From NCBI GenBank assembly GCA_000231825.2, contig JH720320.1, positions 624,019-688,018 of the forward strand: a DNA stretch of 64,000 nt, read 5' to 3'. Each line of letters opens with the position of its first letter. Position 1 is the first letter of the stretch. The notes under the pieces are model-generated. The model saw only the letters and a program-made list of their open reading frames with translations. It had not been told where the DNA came from and did no database searches. The DNA is from Tetrahymena elliotti 4EA (lineage: Eukaryota; Ciliophora; Oligohymenophorea; Hymenostomatida; Tetrahymenidae). The position numbers and the translations under genes were made by a program. Below are positions 51,888 through 63,079 of the stretch, piece after piece.

Positions 51888-52670
51888 TCAAGCAAGCATA
51901 GCTAACTAATCGTCTATATCATCCTTTTATTATTTTTGCTATTACTGTGAAGGTTAATTTTGTTATTACTAATTATGGATTACCTATTGCTATTACTATT
52001 ATTACTACTACTTTTGTTGGTAATTTTTTGAAATTTAAGGCTTTTCTGTGTTTTATTCATGGTGCTTTAAGTCACTTTTGAATATATCAGCTTCCATTAA
52101 ATCTAATTTATGGGCTATATCATCCTTATCAGCATCTACATACTAGTTGTAGAGCTCATCAAATTTAGCATTATTCATTTCTAATTCCTAAAGATTTCCA
52201 AGTGTATCTTACATAGCATCCATATCAATAGCTTTATTAACATCTTGCATTAACTTATTAGCTGCTTAGAGTGTATTAGACACAGCTAATTAGTCAAACT
52301 TCTCTTAGACTTATCTTATTGTTTTAGTAATAACCATATCCTAATTTAAAATAGTTTCAATCTATTTTTCATAAAGGGCCTTTGTCTAAAGAGCATATTT
52401 AGCTCTTATTTTATTATTGTTTCTTAGAAATTCTTTTGCTTTCTCTTAGGCATCACTTGCATTTTTCTCCATTTGCTAAACTCTACGATTTAGTGAATCT
52501 TAAACTTTCTTCAAATCTAAAGTGACCTTATCTTATTCTGACATTTGTTAAGCATTTGCTGTTTTAATTTATCTATTTTAAATTGTTTAATTGACATTCT
52601 AAGATTGCTTTTGCTAAACCTAATTTGGATTCATTTTTGGTGAATCTTATTTGCCAAGACACATACCCAT
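51888..52670 (-). CDS. ESCRT-III subunit, Vps20/CHMP6-like (paralogue A)
   Basis: Intronless, 260 residues. The N-terminus MGMCLGK has Gly2 and Cys4, suiting N-myristoylation plus palmitoylation, as in CHMP6/Vps20. MSEQDKVTLDLKKVQDSLNR (about 45-64) matches the family segment EQDKAILQLKxQRDKL. Basic helices (KFLRNNNKIRAKYAL type, about 82-97) and an acidic helical second half follow, as in all SNF7-domain proteins. After a polyglutamine stretch encoded mostly by TAA/TAG (about 220-250) the protein ends DDIDDQLAMLA, similar to a MIT-interacting motif that recruits Vps4. Vps20 nucleates Snf7 filaments for membrane scission in multivesicular body formation and cytokinesis. The start at 52670 is the only ATG placing Gly at position 2. 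The tandem paralogue lies 2.2 kb upstream on the same strand. Confidence 0.85.
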
Positions 52671-54895
52671 TTCTATTATCTATATCTTTATCTTTCTTTT
52701 TGGTATTATTAAATATTATTGATGATTAATATTTTTTATTAAAAGTTTGCAAAAAAATTGATTGATTACTAAATCTTAAATATATAATATCTTCATAAGC
52801 TTATTTTTTTTGGTAAGGTATTGAAATTTTTGCAATTTAAAGAGGTTCATATCTTTTTTTTATCATTAGAAGGCTATATTCTTCTATTTCCAAACAAAAA
52901 ATAAAAGATATAAAAAATGGATATTAATAAACTCTTTTCTATTATTCATTCAATAAAAAATCACCTAATAATTACCTAATCTGAATTTATATTTTAAAAT
53001 TTAATTTTTCAATTTTCTATTGAATTCATTAATCCTTACATTATTTTTGATGCATTTATCAATTTTCATTTACTCATTTAAACAAATCAAATTTTTTAAT
53101 TAATTAATATTAAATATTCTTAGATCAAATTTTTTTAGAATATAAACAATAACAAAGCAGATTATATTTTAAGATAATTTTATAATAATAAGGTATTCTA
53201 GTGGAAAGAATACTACCTAGCAATTAACTTCTATAATGGTGAGATATATTAACACTGGAGGGTTGGTTCTTTTGTGATGCATTTTAATAAGCTTGATGAT
53301 TTCTATCTACTTTCTTGATCTAAGAAAGATTTTATTATACATGTTAAAAAAGGACTTTTATTTTTAGAATAAATTTACTGATGGATTAAATTAAAATTTT
53401 TTCTACTCTTAATTGATTATTTGGAATTTTCTTGAAAAAATTTTAGTTGGTTGATTATAGAATTAGAACTCAACAAAAACATCATTAATGAGAGGGCTAT
53501 ATAGACATTTTTCAATGATAAATGTTTAAAAGCCATATTTAAAATGATAACAATTTTAATATATTTAAATAACTAATAAAAAAGTTAAGAATTTGCTAAG
53601 GAGCATCTAAGAAACGATTTGTAGAGATGGAAAAGCAAAATAAGGAGCTTGATTTTCAGTTAGAACTGATTATTAATTGAACTAAAAAATTCAAATTTTA
53701 CTTTGAATGATTAAATAAAGTAGCAAAAATGATTACTATTTCAATCTAAAAATGCTAAAAAATATCTCTAAATAAAAAAGTTTTATTTAAAATAAGTTAA
53801 CTGTTAATTTACTAAGTATATGAACTAAAATAAATCTTAATTGGTAAAAATATTATTCATCATATATTTAAGCAAGAAATTTTAATGAAACCTTATAAAT
53901 TAGAGTAGAGCCACATCCCCTTCTGAGAATATTGAATGAAAAAAAAATACAATCATAACTTTAATCCACTGAATTATTCTGTGTGGAACTAAATTGTTTT
54001 TGAGATGAAGTGGAATTAAATAAATTCAAAAGCAATCTTAATTAAGCAGATTAAAGCTACTAAAAATATAATCTAAAATGAATACATTTTAAATATTTGT
54101 CAAAAATGGTATTAGAATACAAGGAATTTAATAAACAATAATTTTAAATATATTGAATAAACCAGTATTATCTTATGATTCTTCTTAAATCTATATTCTT
54201 ATATGATAGTAACTATAATTTTCAAACTCTATTATGCTGTTTTAAAAGAAACAATTTTAAAAATGGTATTAATTTTGAATCTATTATTATAAATCTATAA
54301 ATATTAAAGAAAACTGGATGGGGTTAGACTGATAGTAGGGTACTTCAAGTTATTATAAGTAGTAGGCACAATAAAATTAATCCTAAATAAAAAAAGTACA
54401 ACAGTTAGTTTCTCCCTATGACAATTTTCAGAAATTTTTTAATATATCATCGAGCAGATTTATTTATTCTTAAGAGAAAATTACTATGAAAACTTAGTTA
54501 AAAAATTAATGCAAATAGAAATACAATTTTTTGTGATTTCCAAAAAAAATAAGCGGATTTTTATACTAGTTATGATGGATACTCTTGTTTTATATAAAAT
54601 TAAATTTAAAGTTTTTCAATGATATTAATATCAAAAAAAAAATTATCACTTTTTTATTTTTTGGTTTTGAAAAGAATAAATTAAATTAAAATAAATCATA
54701 TTGTAAAAAAAGTAGCACGTTACAGGAAGAGAAAAAAATCCATAACTATGAAAATATTAAAATGAATTTACTTATGAATATTTATTTACACAGACTTTTA
54801 TTTGTATTCTAGATTTTTTAATTTTAAACTGAAAATATTTAGTTTTTTTTGATTAATTTTTTATCTTTCTATAAAGCCTCTAAAACAAATTAAAA
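52671..54895. other. Spacer between the two Vps20-like genes
   Basis: About 2.2 kb without a protein gene I can support. One segment (53190-53340) is less AT-rich and contains two hairpins; it is listed separately as a candidate RNA. Confidence 0.5.
53190..53340 (+). ncRNA. Possible structured RNA, unidentified
   Basis: A 150-base island with visibly higher G+C than its surroundings and no open frame. It begins with a hairpin (GTATTC at 53193-53198 pairing with GAATAC at 53208-53213). It ends with a perfect 7-bp hairpin (CTTTCTT, loop GATCT, AAGAAAG at 53310-53328), followed by ATTTTATT. The orientation is a guess. It does not match tRNA, 5S, U6 or telomerase RNA as I know them. Confidence 0.2.
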
Positions 54896-55657
54896 TCATG
54901 CAAGCATTGCAAGTTAATCATCTATTTCATCTTTTTAAATATTATTTTGTATTTTTACATTCTATTCTTAATGCATTTATTGCTTTTATTGTATCGTTGG
55001 TTATTGACCTTAGTGCTATTAATCTCTAACTTCTAATATCTTTGGTTTTTAAGTAACTATTTCATATTATTTAAGATCATTTTCAAAAATTTCAGCTTCT
55101 ATTTAATTGAGTTTATTATCTATTTCTTATTTATCTGTTTATACATATTAGTTGTATAGTTCATCAAATCTAGCATTATTAGCCTCTAATTCTTATAAAT
55201 TACCTATGGCATCTTGCATATTATCAATATCTATCATCTTATTTACATCTTACATGAGTTTGTTGGCAGCTGAAAGAGTCTATGAAATAGCTTATTAATC
55301 TAATTTTTCTTAAACTTATCTAATTGTTTTGGTTATTATGACATCTTAATTAAGGATGCCTTCTATTTATTATTCATAAAGGATTTTTGCTTGAAGAGCA
55401 TATTTAGCTCTTATTTTATTTTTATTTATCAAATGCTCTTTTACTTTTTATTAGCAATCAGTAGCATTTTACTCCATTTATTTAATACGCCTATTAAGGT
55501 TATCTTAGATTTTTTTTAAATCAAAGGTAACCTTATCCTATTCAGACATTTATTGTGATTTAAATTTCTAATCACTAATTGTTTTTGGTTTATTCTAAGG
55601 GTTTCCCTATTGTTAATTTTTACTTTTTTAACGACTACTACTAAAAAAAGAACCCAT
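54896..55657 (-). CDS. ESCRT-III subunit, Vps20/CHMP6-like (paralogue B)
   Basis: Intronless, 253 residues, clearly paralogous to the neighbour at 51888-52670: MSEQDKVTFDLKKIQDNLNR against MSEQDKVTLDLKKVQDSLNR, and the same ending IDDQLAMLA. The N-terminus is MGSFFSSSRQK, a better myristoylation sequence (Gly2, Ser6) but without the cysteine of paralogue A. The SNF7 core (about 38-180) is well conserved, with KNKIRAKYAL and KTIRQVQEKLDQ shared. The C-terminal linker is Gln-rich but has diverged, and is the main region that differs in length. Function as for Vps20: a myristoylated ESCRT-III initiator bridging ESCRT-II to Snf7 and ending in a Vps4-binding motif. Two copies may have split roles between endosomes, division or conjugation. 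Confidence 0.85.
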
Positions 55658-56559
55658 TTTACCTAATTTTTATTCAAAAAGACAATTTCTTTTATAACTT
55701 TGATTTATCAATTTTTTAGTATAATATGTTTGTATTTAAAGTTGACTAACAAGAATATTTATTCAAAGATTATTTATTCTAAAATCAAGGAAATAGTATG
55801 TTTTTGTTAAATATGCTAACAACCTTTAAATGCTTGATTTTATGTCCAATCAATTTGTAATAAAATTTCTACTTTTTTAAAATTAATTAAATTCGACATA
55901 AATGAACATTGCAATTTGTAATCACTCTGAAATTAGTATTTAGTTTATTTTTTACATAAATTAATAGATACAATTTCTTAAAATTTAAATTAATAAAAAT
56001 TTTTATTTTATTTGCAAATACATTTAATTTTTAAAAACTATTGCAAATTTATTTATTAAAAAGATTTTTAAAATTTTAAACTTAACTCTTTTCTATTACA
56101 GATCATAATAATCCATCATAATCCTAAATAACCCATTCTAGTTGCAATCAATATATAAAGATACAGTATATAAATTCAAAAATCTAGATGCTAATAAATA
56201 TAAAATTAATCCTAAAATTGAAAATGAATATAATATATTTTGTTGTTTACAAAGCATTAAAAACCTTCATGTCTATAAATATATTTAAAATAATAAAAAA
56301 AATAGATAAATAAGCAGTTTAATAATATGATAAAGTTTTTATTTAATTTAACTTCATAATTAAGTTGAAATTTATAGTAATTTTACAAACAGTAATATTA
56401 ATGTTTTATCAAACAAATAAAAATCATTAAATCATTTCATTACATGAAAACAACAACATTCAACACAGAAATGTAGAAATATTTAAGCATTTATTAATTT
56501 AACATATAAATGACAAACTATTTCAAAATAAGATTTATTGGTCATATCATTAAAAATAA
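55658..56559. other. Spacer
   Basis: About 900 bases between two minus-strand genes, AT-rich, no coding sequence. It includes the promoter side of the Vps20-like paralogue B and the 3' flank of the leucine-rich-repeat gene. Confidence 0.55.
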
Positions 56560-59436
56560 TCATATCAACATGGATAAAATGACTAATCTTTTTGCTTTTA
56601 TTTGCTTTTATCTCAATCCTTTTTTGCCTATTTCACTAATATTATTTTAACTTTTAAAAAATGATAAAAATAAATATTGAATGAAGAAATATTTAAAAGA
56701 TTGAGAAAAACATTAAAATTTGAATTAAATATGAAAGCAACAAATAAAAATTAAGGAATGAGCAAGCCAAGCTAATATCTTGTAAACCAACATAAATTAA
56801 TCAATCAATCAATCAGTCACTCATAAATTAAAGTCTTATTTATTCACTCCAAAACACATAATTTATATTGAAACACTATTTTTACCCAAGACGAAGAGTC
56901 AAAGTTTTGAGATAAGAGTATTTTGCTAATTCAGATACCAATCTTTATGCACCCGCTTCGCCAATATTATTTTGACTTATAAAAAATAAAAAATATTGAA
57001 TTATTAAATTAAGAATATTTAAAGATAAAAATTTAAATTATTAAACATGAAAACAACAAATTAATGAATAAGTAAGCCAAATTAATATCAAAAAAACAAA
57101 CTTAAATCACTCAGCCTGTCGCCAATAAATTAAATTTCTAAAATCAATTATTAATATCAAAACAATATTTTTACTAGAGGCCAAGAGTCAAAGTTTAGAG
57201 ATTAGTGCATTTTGCTAACTCAGATGCTAATTTTTGCGCTCCTATTTCACCAACATTGTTGTCACTTTTAAAATATAATAAAAATAAATATTGAAAGGAA
57301 TGAGAAAAATATAAACATTTGAATTAAATATGAAAATAACAAATAAAAATAAATAAATGAGTAAGCCAACTAATATCAAGTTAACCAACCTAAATCAGCC
57401 AGTCAGCTATTTATAAATTAAAGTCTTATTTATTTATTCCAAAATGCATGATTAGTAATGAAACACTATTTTTACAAGAGATTAAGACTCAAAGTTTAGA
57501 GATTAGAGCATTTTGCTAACTCAGATGCTAATTTTTATGAACCAATTTCACCAATATTGTTCTCGCTTTAAAAATGATAAAAATAAATGAGTTAAGAAAT
57601 ATTGAAAAAATGAGGAAAGCAGAAAAATTTTAATTAAATAAAAAAGCAACAAATAAAAATTAATGAATGAGTAAACCAAATATTGCCTGCTTCAGAAATA
57701 TTTTTGAATGTCTTTCGGCATTTAAAAATTTCTATTAATAATTATTATGATATTTTGCTTTAAAATAAACTAAATAAAAATAAAAAAAAAAAAATGGTAA
57801 AAAACTAAATTTTATAAATCGGCTTTTTTTTATTGCCAACATCTTGTAAAAGGATTTACAAAATAATTTCATCACACACCCCTACTGATATTTTTTCCTC
57901 TTTGGAGTCACTAGATTTAAATATAGTGTTTGGTTATATTTTATTATTTTTTAGTTGTCTATTAACAACAAAAAATACCACAATTAGCAATATCAAGTAA
58001 ACCAACTTAAACTAGTCAGTCGGTTACTCATAAATTAAAGTCTTATTCATTCAAAAATGCATAATTTATATTGAAAAACTTTTCTTACCAAAGGTCAAGA
58101 ACCAAATTTTAGAGATTAGGGCATTTTATTAATTAAAATGCTAATTTTTATGCACCTGTTTCACCAATACCATTTTTACTTTTTAACAATGATAAAAATT
58201 AATGATTTAAGAAATTTAAAAGAATGAAAAGAATTAAATATGAAAAAAACAAATAAAATTTAATGGATGAAGGTCAGTAGCTCATAATTCAAGTCTTATT
58301 TATCTTTTATAAAATGCATAATTAATATTGAAACCCTATTTTTACTAGAGGTAAAGATCTAAAGTTTAGAGGCTAGAGCATTTTGCTAATTCATATGCTA
58401 ATTTTTATGCTCCGATTTCGCCGATGTTGTTCAAACTTTTAAAAAAATGTTAAAATAAATGGGTTAAGAAATATTTAAAAGAATGAGAAAAAAACAAAAA
58501 TTTGAATTAAATTAAAAAAATCAAATAAAAATAAAAGGATGACGAAGCAAAGCCAAAATCAAGTTTACTAACCTAAATTAGTCAGTCATTAATAAATTAA
58601 AGTTTTATTTATTAACTCCAAAATGCATAATTAATATTAACAACTACTATTACTAGAAATTAATATTCAATGTTTAGAGATTAGAACATTTAGCTAGCTC
58701 AGAGGCTAATGCGTATGCACCCATTTCGTCTATTTTGTTAAAGCTTTAAAAAAAACTTTAAAAGAAATGAATTAAGATGAGAAAAATATATAATTTTGAA
58801 TAAAACAATAAATAAAAATTAATTAAGGAGTAAGTTAAGCTAATATCAAGTAAATTAACCTAAATCAGTTAGTTAGTGTCAGTCGCTCACTTACTTCTAA
58901 AATAAAATCTGATTTATTATTAATTCAAAAATGTGTAATTAATATTAAAACACTATTCTTACCTAAGTTCAAGAGTCAAAGTTTAGAGATTAGAGCATTT
59001 TACTAACTCAGATCCTAATTTTTATAGATCCATTTCACCAATATTGTTTTGACTTATAAAATATATTGTAAAAAAATGAGAAAAACAGAAATATTTGAAT
59101 TAAAAAAAATAAATAAATAAAAATTAATGAATGAGTAAACTAACCTAAATCAATTAGTCGATTATTCATAAATTAAAGTCTTATTTATTAAATCCAAATG
59201 CATAATTTTATATTAAACACTATTTTGAAATGAAGTTAAAATTCAGAGTTTAGTGATTTGTTTATTTTAAAGAAAAATTAATAATTTTACCAAAGATTGA
59301 TATTAAGACTGAAGTGCAAATCTAAATTAGAGTTTACAAACTTTAAATCAATAAAAATTAAAATACATTTATATCTCCAAAGAAATTGAAGTACATCAGT
59401 TAGGTTTATAAAACATTTTCTACTTTATATCAACAT
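56560..59436 (-). CDS. Leucine-rich-repeat protein built from tandem 90-nt exons
   Basis: Nine exons: 59291-59436, then seven of exactly 90 nt (58963-59052, 58654-58743, 58346-58435, 58089-58178, 57476-57565, 57175-57264, 56886-56975), then 56560-56650 with the TGA. They total 867 nt, 288 residues, all junctions in phase 2 and no internal TGA. Each 90-nt exon encodes one repeat of consensus xNNIGEIGAQKLASELAKCS followed by NLQTLxLxL. This is a ribonuclease-inhibitor-type leucine-rich repeat, which stacks into a curved solenoid for protein binding. Exon 1 supplies a short hydrophobic leader and half a repeat (NSNLDLHFSLNINL). The last exon has a degenerate repeat (QNNISEIGKKGL) and a basic end. 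No membrane anchor or other domain is visible. Introns are 167-523 nt and mutually similar. The partner is unknown. Confidence 0.85.
57680..57985. other. Insertion of about 300 bp inside an intron of the LRR array
   Basis: The intron between exons 57476-57565 and 58089-58178 is 523 nt, whereas its siblings are 167-238. The extra stretch has no counterpart in the other units. It shows a long A run (57782-57793) and a less AT-rich part (CACACACCCCTACTGA). No terminal inverted repeats or target duplication were seen. Confidence 0.5.
59225..59275 (-). pseudogene. Vestigial LRR exon inside intron 1 of the LRR gene
   Basis: The minus strand reads ..CACTAAACTCTGAATTTTAA.., matching the end of the repeat exons (family CTCTAAACTTTGACTCTT), followed by CAAAATAGTG-type intron sequence. 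The donor GT is gone and the 5' half of the exon is lost, so it is skipped within intron 1. Confidence 0.55.
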
Positions 59437-60545
59437 TTTATTTTTTTGATAAAAACTGAATTTGAAATAATTAATAAATAAATAATATTTTTGAACAAAT
59501 TTTTACAAATTTTAAAAACAAGTTTAACAAATTTAATTTTTCAATTTAAATTTTGATAATGGTAAATTTTTTGATTATTCAATAAGATTTGATGGAATAT
59601 ATTTTAAAATGTTGTTTGTAAATTTTTTCATCTTTTTATTTGTATATTAAAGAATAAAACTGATGCTTTATGGAGATAAAAAATCTTTTTAAAATTAGTA
59701 ATAGAAATAATTAAGAGTCTAACATTTTAAAGAGGAAAATAAATTTTTTCTATTCCCCAAAATAAAGTTTGCATTATGGTATATACTACCATTTCTTGAG
59801 GAGGCAAATCTAACATCCATTTAGTGAGTAATGTCTCAAAATTTATTGGAATGAATACCATAAAATATGAACTACAATCCTCATCCCATTCACAAATATA
59901 AGATACTCAAAAAAGGTATTAGAAAAAAATATATCTACAAAATGAATGAATTAGCTATTGACTCATTGAGCATCTTCTTAAAAGGAGATCTTAATTATTA
60001 TAAAACATACTTTAGAAAATAAAGAAACTACTAATAATTTGAGATGAAAAGCAGTTTTTGAAAAATCATCTTACTAGTTTTTCTATTTAAATATTAACTT
60101 AGATGAAAATTATGATTTTATTTTCAGACTAAAGTTTATCAAATCTTCTTATATCTATGTTTAAATATTTCATAATAAAATAATTTTCTGAAATAAATTC
60201 ATATTTAAATATAAAAGACTTGTTTCTTAAAGTATCAAAAATGGATTTTGAGATCAGCTTCAAAATATTTATTTTCGAAAAGCAATTAGTTTTTCTGACT
60301 TATTTTTTGACAGAATTTGATTAAAAATTTTGCTTGATAAACTTTTAAAAACTTTATTTGCTTTACATTTCTAAATTTAGATATCATTTACAAAATTTTT
60401 GGGAGTAATTTTTACATGATTAATTTAAATTTAGAAATATTAAAAAAATTAAGTATATATAATGAATGACACAAATTTGCATATTGTTCCCTTTACAGTT
60501 CTAATACAGAGAAACCATTTTTTTATTTTTTTATGTTAGATAGTT
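59437..60545. other. Spacer with one short doubtful ORF
   Basis: About 1.1 kb. A 64-codon plus-strand ORF (59867-60061, starting MNYNPHPIHKYK) looks somewhat protein-like but has no supporting context. Otherwise AT-rich noise. Confidence 0.4.
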
Positions 60546-62778
60546 TCAAATTTGTAATATTTAATCATATTTATTTTATATTTCTTTATTTAGTCCTTTT
60601 AAATTTTATTCAAATTCTGTTAATTAATCTAAAAGTTTCATCAAATCTTCTTTGGTGTTATCTTATCCTTTTCAAGAAATAATGGAAATATATTTTAATT
60701 TAAATAAATAAGTAAATTACCCTGTGTTAATTAAGATGAGTAGTAAGTTGTGTTTGGAGGTAGAGGAGCAGATGGTACTTGATATTAAATAGAAGGATCC
60801 TAATTTTAAAGGTTCATTTCTTCTATTGCTTGGTATTTACTTTTATACTTTGAAAGTAGTTTGTCACCATCATCGATTAATTATTCTGGTTGTTGATATT
60901 AAGTTTAGTGATTCTAGTTTTAAATGTTCTTTTGAGGTATACCATATGATGTTTGATTTTTGGAAAGGTAGTCTTTATCACTTAGTGGTTATTATCTAAT
61001 CTCAAAAGTATTATTTTTATTATTTTACTATTAATTTGAACCTGAAAGCATTGATGTCATTTCTACAGGTTTATTTTTAAGATTTTGATCATTTTTTAAT
61101 AATTGATCTTAATATTGAAAGTTACCTTTAGCAAGAATTTTCTATTTGTCTTCTTCTAAATTTATGAAAAATTTATTATAGCTTTGTTAAATTTTAAAAA
61201 CTTTTTAATTTTTATTATCTTCCTATTATTATTTTTATCCATCTTAGTAATAGCTCACTTCACCTTATTATGGGGTATAATTTTTTATGTTCTAATTATA
61301 TTCTTCTTATTATTTATTATTTTAGTTTGGCTAGTTAAAATTGCTGTTTTTTTATGCTTTTACTGTTTCTTTAGAGTTATTTGAGGATTTAATCTAACTT
61401 GGTATTTAACTTTCGAAAATAGTAATTTATTCATCTTATTATTAAATTGGAAAAGAATTTTTTTATTATTATATACTGGTGATTTATATTTATTTATTTA
61501 GCTCTGCTAAAACAGAATCATCAGCCAAAAAATCCTCATTATATTAATTTATTTAAGATAAATTGTTAAAGCTTAACTTAGTAGATTAGGCATTTATTAT
61601 TTAAGAGTTTTATTTTTTGTAAGGCTAAAGATAATAATCAGAAAAAAGAACTGTCCTCATAACATCAATTAAACTTTTATCAAGCAAAAAAAATTCTTAA
61701 TGTAGGTTTTTTACTCCTTAAATAAAGATTTTATTTTCAGATTTTTCTCTATTTAACATATTATGAATACATTTATCCACAATAGTAGATTCTTAACTAT
61801 CACATGGTATTTCAAAGTAAATAAGTGGTTCAAAATTTATTTTGTTGTCATATTAATTTATCAAATCTTTGCAATATTTTTAAATTTTTTAGATGGTTTT
61901 TCCTATCTATTTTTTATTTAAAATAATCTTTACTGACCAATAAAAAAAAATTATTTTTGAAAGTTCATCATTATTATAATCTTTTAGATTATTTGTATCA
62001 TTTAAAATAATCAGATAGAGAGATAAAAAGGAAATAGAAATTTGCTAACAATCAATAAATAATATTCTAATCAACTTTCAAAAATTGAGATTTCTCTAAA
62101 AAAAGAGATAAACTTTTCAAATATTTTACTAAAAATAGTAGAAATATAATAGATCAAATATTTTTTTACCTTTATTATAGTTTGTTTGGCATAATAAGGG
62201 AGAACTAAATCAGTCTGCATAACATACAAAAATTAATAATTTTCTTAACTTGGTTCTTATGAAGTTGAAAAGTATTTATGTTTTGAGAAAATACTAATTA
62301 GATATTGTTAAATATTATTTTTAGGTTTTATCTCACTAGATTTATTCCTTGTACTGCTATTTTTTTAAGAAAGATTAGAAAGATTGAAATATCTGTGTGC
62401 GGCATCTTCTATAACTTTTGAAATAAATTATTTGGTTATCGAATACATCTCTTTATATTCTATTGAAGTTTATGTATTAACAATAAGGTCATCTAAACTC
62501 ATTATTGCATTCACTTTATCTAGAAATTCTATTCTCTTGAAATTTACTTCTTCATTCTTTTTAGTCAGTTTAAATTATATTTTGTGATTTTTAATGTTAA
62601 CATCAATAATCATCCAGTAGTTTGAGAATTATTGTAACTTAAATTCAATAATATATCTTATCAGTACATTTTATGATATGTTATATGCCTTATTTCTTCT
62701 TACTTCTACTTCCTCATTCTTTTCTAAAATGTGTGTATCTTCAATATCCATCATATCGCATTCAATTTTTTGTGACAT
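60546..62778 (-). CDS. Unknown protein with helical core and Asn/Gln-rich tail
   Basis: Three exons (62170-62778, 60721-62074, 60546-60667) give 694 residues with phases that close exactly and a TGA stop. Residues about 1-200 are mixed helix/strand (RYIIEFKLQQFSNYWMII). The part about 195-410 is helical and hydrophobic in places (SISFLSLYLIILND), without a definite membrane span. The part from about 410 to 650 is rich in Asn, Gln, Ser and Pro, with a PSAPLPPNTTYY motif that could bind SH3- or UEV-like modules. The end is a Leu/Lys/Glu coiled coil (LMKLLDQLTEFEQNLKGLNK). I recognise no family. A faint likeness to Vta1/LIP5-type ESCRT regulators was considered but is not convincing. The ATG at 62778 is the first in frame after a stop-free lead. 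Confidence 0.65.
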
Positions 62779-63079
62779 TTATTTTATCATTTCTATAATT
62801 TAATTTCTAATTATCTTTACTTTTTTTTCTATTGAATTTATATAATAATATACTATTCAATTAGAGTTTTTAAGGATTCTTTCTTTAGTAATTAATTATA
62901 AAATAAAAGTATTTTTTTAATACTATATCTCAAACAAATTCTCATTTTTGTAATAATTGAATTTTATAAATTATTTTATTAGCAGTTTATATATATTTTA
63001 TATCTATTAAATGTACATGATAAATTTATACAGATAAATTTCTTATTATATCACATTATGACTATATAAAATATAAATT

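Larger units (their letters stand above)
56560..59290 (-). repeat. Tandem array of about 300-bp exon-plus-intron units
   Basis: Seven intact units plus degenerate ones at both ends, with spacing of 257-335 bp except where an insertion expands one to about 610 bp. The repeat covers the 90-nt exon and most of the following intron, in which words such as TTTATGAGTGACTGATTGATT, GGTTTAC and ATTAATTTTTATTTG recur (minus strand). Exon copies are better conserved than introns, and every splice site in the seven internal exons is GT..AG. Confidence 0.85.

Noticed and set aside
59867..60061. 64-codon plus-strand ORF starting MNYNPHPIHKYK
   Set aside because: Composition is plausible, but it has no neighbours, no detectable family and a length expected by chance when only TGA stops; kept only as a note on the spacer.
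61184..61384. Plus-strand hydrophobic ORF of 66 residues that looks like a membrane peptide
   Set aside because: It is antisense to the Asn/Gln/Lys-rich part of the minus-strand gene at 60546-62778; complements of AAT/TAA/AAA codons read as Ile/Leu/Phe.
61394..61476. An 83-nt intron in the 60546-62778 gene
   Set aside because: On re-reading the complement, the frame is continuous through this stretch and total length closes in phase without it.
62384..62587. Plus-strand ORF of 67 residues
   Set aside because: Antisense to exon 1 of the 60546-62778 gene, whose frame is continuous there.
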